Assembly (NCBI RefSeq): GCF_937616625.2
Contig: NC_065570.1
Coordinates: 35,719,665-35,783,664, forward strand
Source: Mercurialis annua
Lineage: Eukaryota; Streptophyta; Magnoliopsida; Malpighiales; Euphorbiaceae
Length of the DNA stretch: 64,000 bases
Direction of reading: 5' to 3'
The notes under the pieces are model-generated. The model had not been told where the DNA came from. It saw only the letters and a program-made list of their open reading frames with translations, and made no database searches. Every line of letters begins with the position of its first letter. The stretch's first letter is position 1. Positions 61,201-64,000 of this stretch are shown here, piece by piece. Position numbers and translations under genes: made by a program.

Positions 61201-64000
61201 GAACGATGCTTTAGAGAGACTTGTGACGCGACATACTAACCTAGCAACAGTTTTCACGCACACATTGCGTAATATAACCTAACCATGCTTAGGTAATCGC
61301 AACGACGCGTTAAAGAGACTTGAGATGCGACATACTAAACTAGCGTCACTTTTCACGCACACTCTTCGTAATATAACCTAACCATGCTTAGGTAATCGTA
61401 ATACGCATTGAAGAGACTTGAGACGTCACATACCAATCTAGCGTCAATTTTCACACACACTTTGCGTAAAATAACTTAACCATGCCTAGGTAATCAGAAC
61501 GACGCGTTAAAGAGACTTGAGACACGACATACTAATCTATTGTCACTTTTCACGCACACTTGTGACGCGATATAAGCACAGTAATCGAAACGACGCGTTA
61601 AAGACACTTGAAACGCGCCATACTAATCTAGCGTCACTTTTTACGTACGCTTTGCGTAATATAACCTAGCCATGATTACCTAACCTAACCATGATTAGGT
61701 AATCGGAACAACGCTTTAAAGAGAGTTTAGACGCGGCATACTAACCTAGCAACAGTTTTCACGCACACATTGCGCAATATAACCTAACCATGCTTTGGTA
61801 ATCGGAACGACGCTTTAAAGAGACTTGAGACGCGACATACTAATCTAGCGTCACTTTTCACGCACGCTTTGTGCTATATAACCTAACCATACTTAGGTAA
61901 TCGAAACACGCGTTAAAGTGACTTAAGAAGGGACATACTAATCTAGCGTCACTTTTCACGCACACTCTGCGTAAAATAACCTAACCATACTTAGGTAATC
62001 GGAATGACACATTAAAGAGACTTGCGACGCATCATACTAATCTATTTTCACTTATTACGCACACTTTGCGTAATATAACCTAACCATGCTTTGGTAATCG
62101 GGACGACGTGTTGGAGAGACTTGTAACGTGACATAAGCATGGTAATCGAAACGATGTGTTCAAGAGACGTTTTACGCATACTTGGCGCAATATAACTTAA
62201 CCATGCTTGGGTAATCATAACAACGCGTTAAAGAGACTTGTGACACGACATACTAATCTACCGACACTTTTAACGCGCACTTGGCGTAATATATCATAAC
62301 CATGCTTTGACAATCGGAACGACGCGTTAAAGATACTTGAGACGCGACATACTAAACTAGCGTCACTTTTCACGTACACTTTGCGTTATATAACCTAACC
62401 ATGCTTAGGTAATCGGAATACTCTTTAAAGGGACTAGAGAAGCGACATACTCAGCGTCCCTTTTCACGCACACTTTGCGTTAAATAACCTAACCATGCTT
62501 AGGTAATCGAAACGACGAGTTATAGAGACTTGAGACACGACATACATTATATTGTCACTTTTCACGCACACTTTGTGTAATATAATCTAACCATGCTTAG
62601 GTAATCAGAACGATGCGTTAGAGACACTTGTGACGCGACATAAGAATGGTAATCGAAGCGACGTGTTAAAGAAACTTGAAACGCGCCATACTAATCTAGC
62701 GTCACTTTTTACGCACGCTTTGCGTAATGTAATCTAACCATGTTTAGGTAATCGAAACGACGCGTTAAAGCGACTTAAGACGGGACATACTAATCTAGCG
62801 TAACTTTTCACGCACAGTTTGCATAATATAACCTAACCATGCTTAGGTAATCGGAACGAAGCATTAAAGAGAATTGAGACACGACATACTAACCTAGCAA
62901 CAGTGTTCAAGCACACATTGCGTAATATAACCTAACCATGCTTAGGTAATCGGAACGACGCTTTAAAGAGACTTGGGACAAGACATACTAATCTATTTTC
63001 ACATTTCACGCACACTTTGGGTAATATAACCTAACCATGCATAGGTAATCGTAACGACGCGTTAGAGAGACTTGTGACGCTACATAAGCATGGTAATCGA
63101 AATGACGCGCTACAGAGAATTGAGACACGACATACAAATCTATTATCGCTTTTCACGCACAATTTGCGTAATATAACCTAACCATGTTAGGTAATCGGAA
63201 CGAAGCATTAGAAAGACTTGAGATGCGACATACTAATCTAGCGTCACTTTTCACGCACAGTTTGCTTAATATAACCTAACCATGCTTAGGTAATTGGAAC
63301 GACGCGTTTGAGAGACTTGTGACACGACATACTAATCTAGCGTCACATTTTACGCACACTTTACGTTAACTAAAACATGCTTAGGTAATCGTAACGACGC
63401 GTTAGAGAGACTTGTGAGACGACATAAGCATGGTAATCGAAACGACGCGTGAAAGAGACTTGAGAAGCACCATACCAATCTAGCGTCACTTTTTACACAG
63501 ACTTTGCGTAATATAACCTAACCATGCTTAGGAAATCGGAACGAGGCGTTAAAGATACTTTAGACGCGACATACTAATCTAGTTTCACTTTTCACGCACT
63601 CTTTATGTAATATAACCTATTCATGCTTAGGTAATCGGAATACGCATTAAAAAGACTCGAGATGCGACATACTAATCTAGTGTAACTTTTCACACACACT
63701 TTGTGTAAAATAACATAATCATGCCTAGGTAATCGGAACGACACGTTAAAGAGACTTGAGACGCGACATACTAATATATTGTCACTTTTCACGCACACTT
63801 TGCGTAATATAACCAAACCATGCTTAGGTAATTAGAACGACTCGTTAGAGACACTTGTGATGCGACATAAGCACAGTAATTTAAATGACGCGTTAAAGAG
63901 ACTTGAATCGCGCCATACTAATCTAATGTCACATTTCACGCACACTTTGCGTAATACAACCTAATCAAGATTAGGTAAGCGGAACGACGCTTTAAAGAGA
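55259..64000 (+). repeat. Satellite array, forward orientation, block 4, to the window end
   Basis: Returns to the forward orientation in mid-unit at about 55259 and runs off the window. Units are 99 bp, with frequent 147-bp units, and resemble block 1 more than block 3 (CTTTTCACGCACAC, CTAGCGTCAC). A 30-bp slip duplication lies at 59137-59196 (CTTGAGGTAGGATATACTG twice), and a short partial-unit duplication near 56770-56830. No gene or other insertion seen. Confidence 0.94.

Noticed and set aside
9973..63816. Many short open frames in the satellite with related peptides (for example [20 protein letters not shown])
   Set aside because: They come from translating a 99/147-bp tandem repeat whose lengths are multiples of three. 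They switch strand with the array orientation, lack gene context and vary freely, so they are not genes.
9830..64000. Interstitial telomere repeats (CCTAA/TTAGG)
   Set aside because: The motif occurs once per satellite unit as part of CCTAACCATGCTTAGG, not as tandem CCCTAAA.

Overview
The window is nuclear plant DNA, most likely from a dicot and probably pericentromeric or otherwise heterochromatic. About 45 kb is one tandem satellite. Everything else is transposable elements, an endogenous pararetrovirus and a plastid DNA scrap, mostly nested in or next to that satellite. Introns, TATA boxes, plant retrotransposon clades and a plastid rps18 fragment all point to a plant. I cannot name the species, and I see no ordinary host gene outside the mobile elements.

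Layout. 1-8336: a minus-strand Ty3/gypsy element of the Tat type (dual RNase H, antisense extra gene, tandem repeats between pol and the extra gene). Its left LTR lies outside the window, and an in-frame deletion has joined gag directly to RNase H. 8337-9798: the remains of a second, plus-strand Ty3/gypsy element (integrase tail, polypurine tract, 3' LTR) into which the Tat element inserted. 9799-64000: satellite with 99-bp units and a 147-bp variant, interrupted by several insertions. These are an 8.1-kb Mutator-like element (MULE, 14660-22777, 9-bp target duplication), two MULE-type MITEs (23143-23534 and 48806-49119), an 81-bp filler (26158-26238), a rearranged caulimovirid integrant (31197-38864) and a plastid rps18 fragment (46782-47082). 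The satellite runs in one orientation to about 42990, is inverted from 42991 to about 55258, then returns to the first orientation.

The MULE is the most interesting unit. Two genes read inward from its ~535-bp terminal inverted repeats. One is a MuDR-type transposase with an N-terminal PB1-like domain. The other is a small intact two-exon gene that encodes a stand-alone PB1-like protein with four 12-residue repeats. Between them lies an intact two-exon gene for a SINA-type RING E3 ubiquitin ligase. The convergent layout recalls mudrA/mudrB of maize MuDR, but with different accessory genes. The transposase copy itself looks dead: a frameshift near 17115, and Gly where the first catalytic Asp is expected.

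The viral insert holds slightly more than one ~7.0-kb genome, with movement protein, coat protein, protease-RT-RNase H and a second ORF, all carrying disabling lesions. A 172-bp inverted repeat of the viral leader sits at its left end and could form a hairpin RNA.
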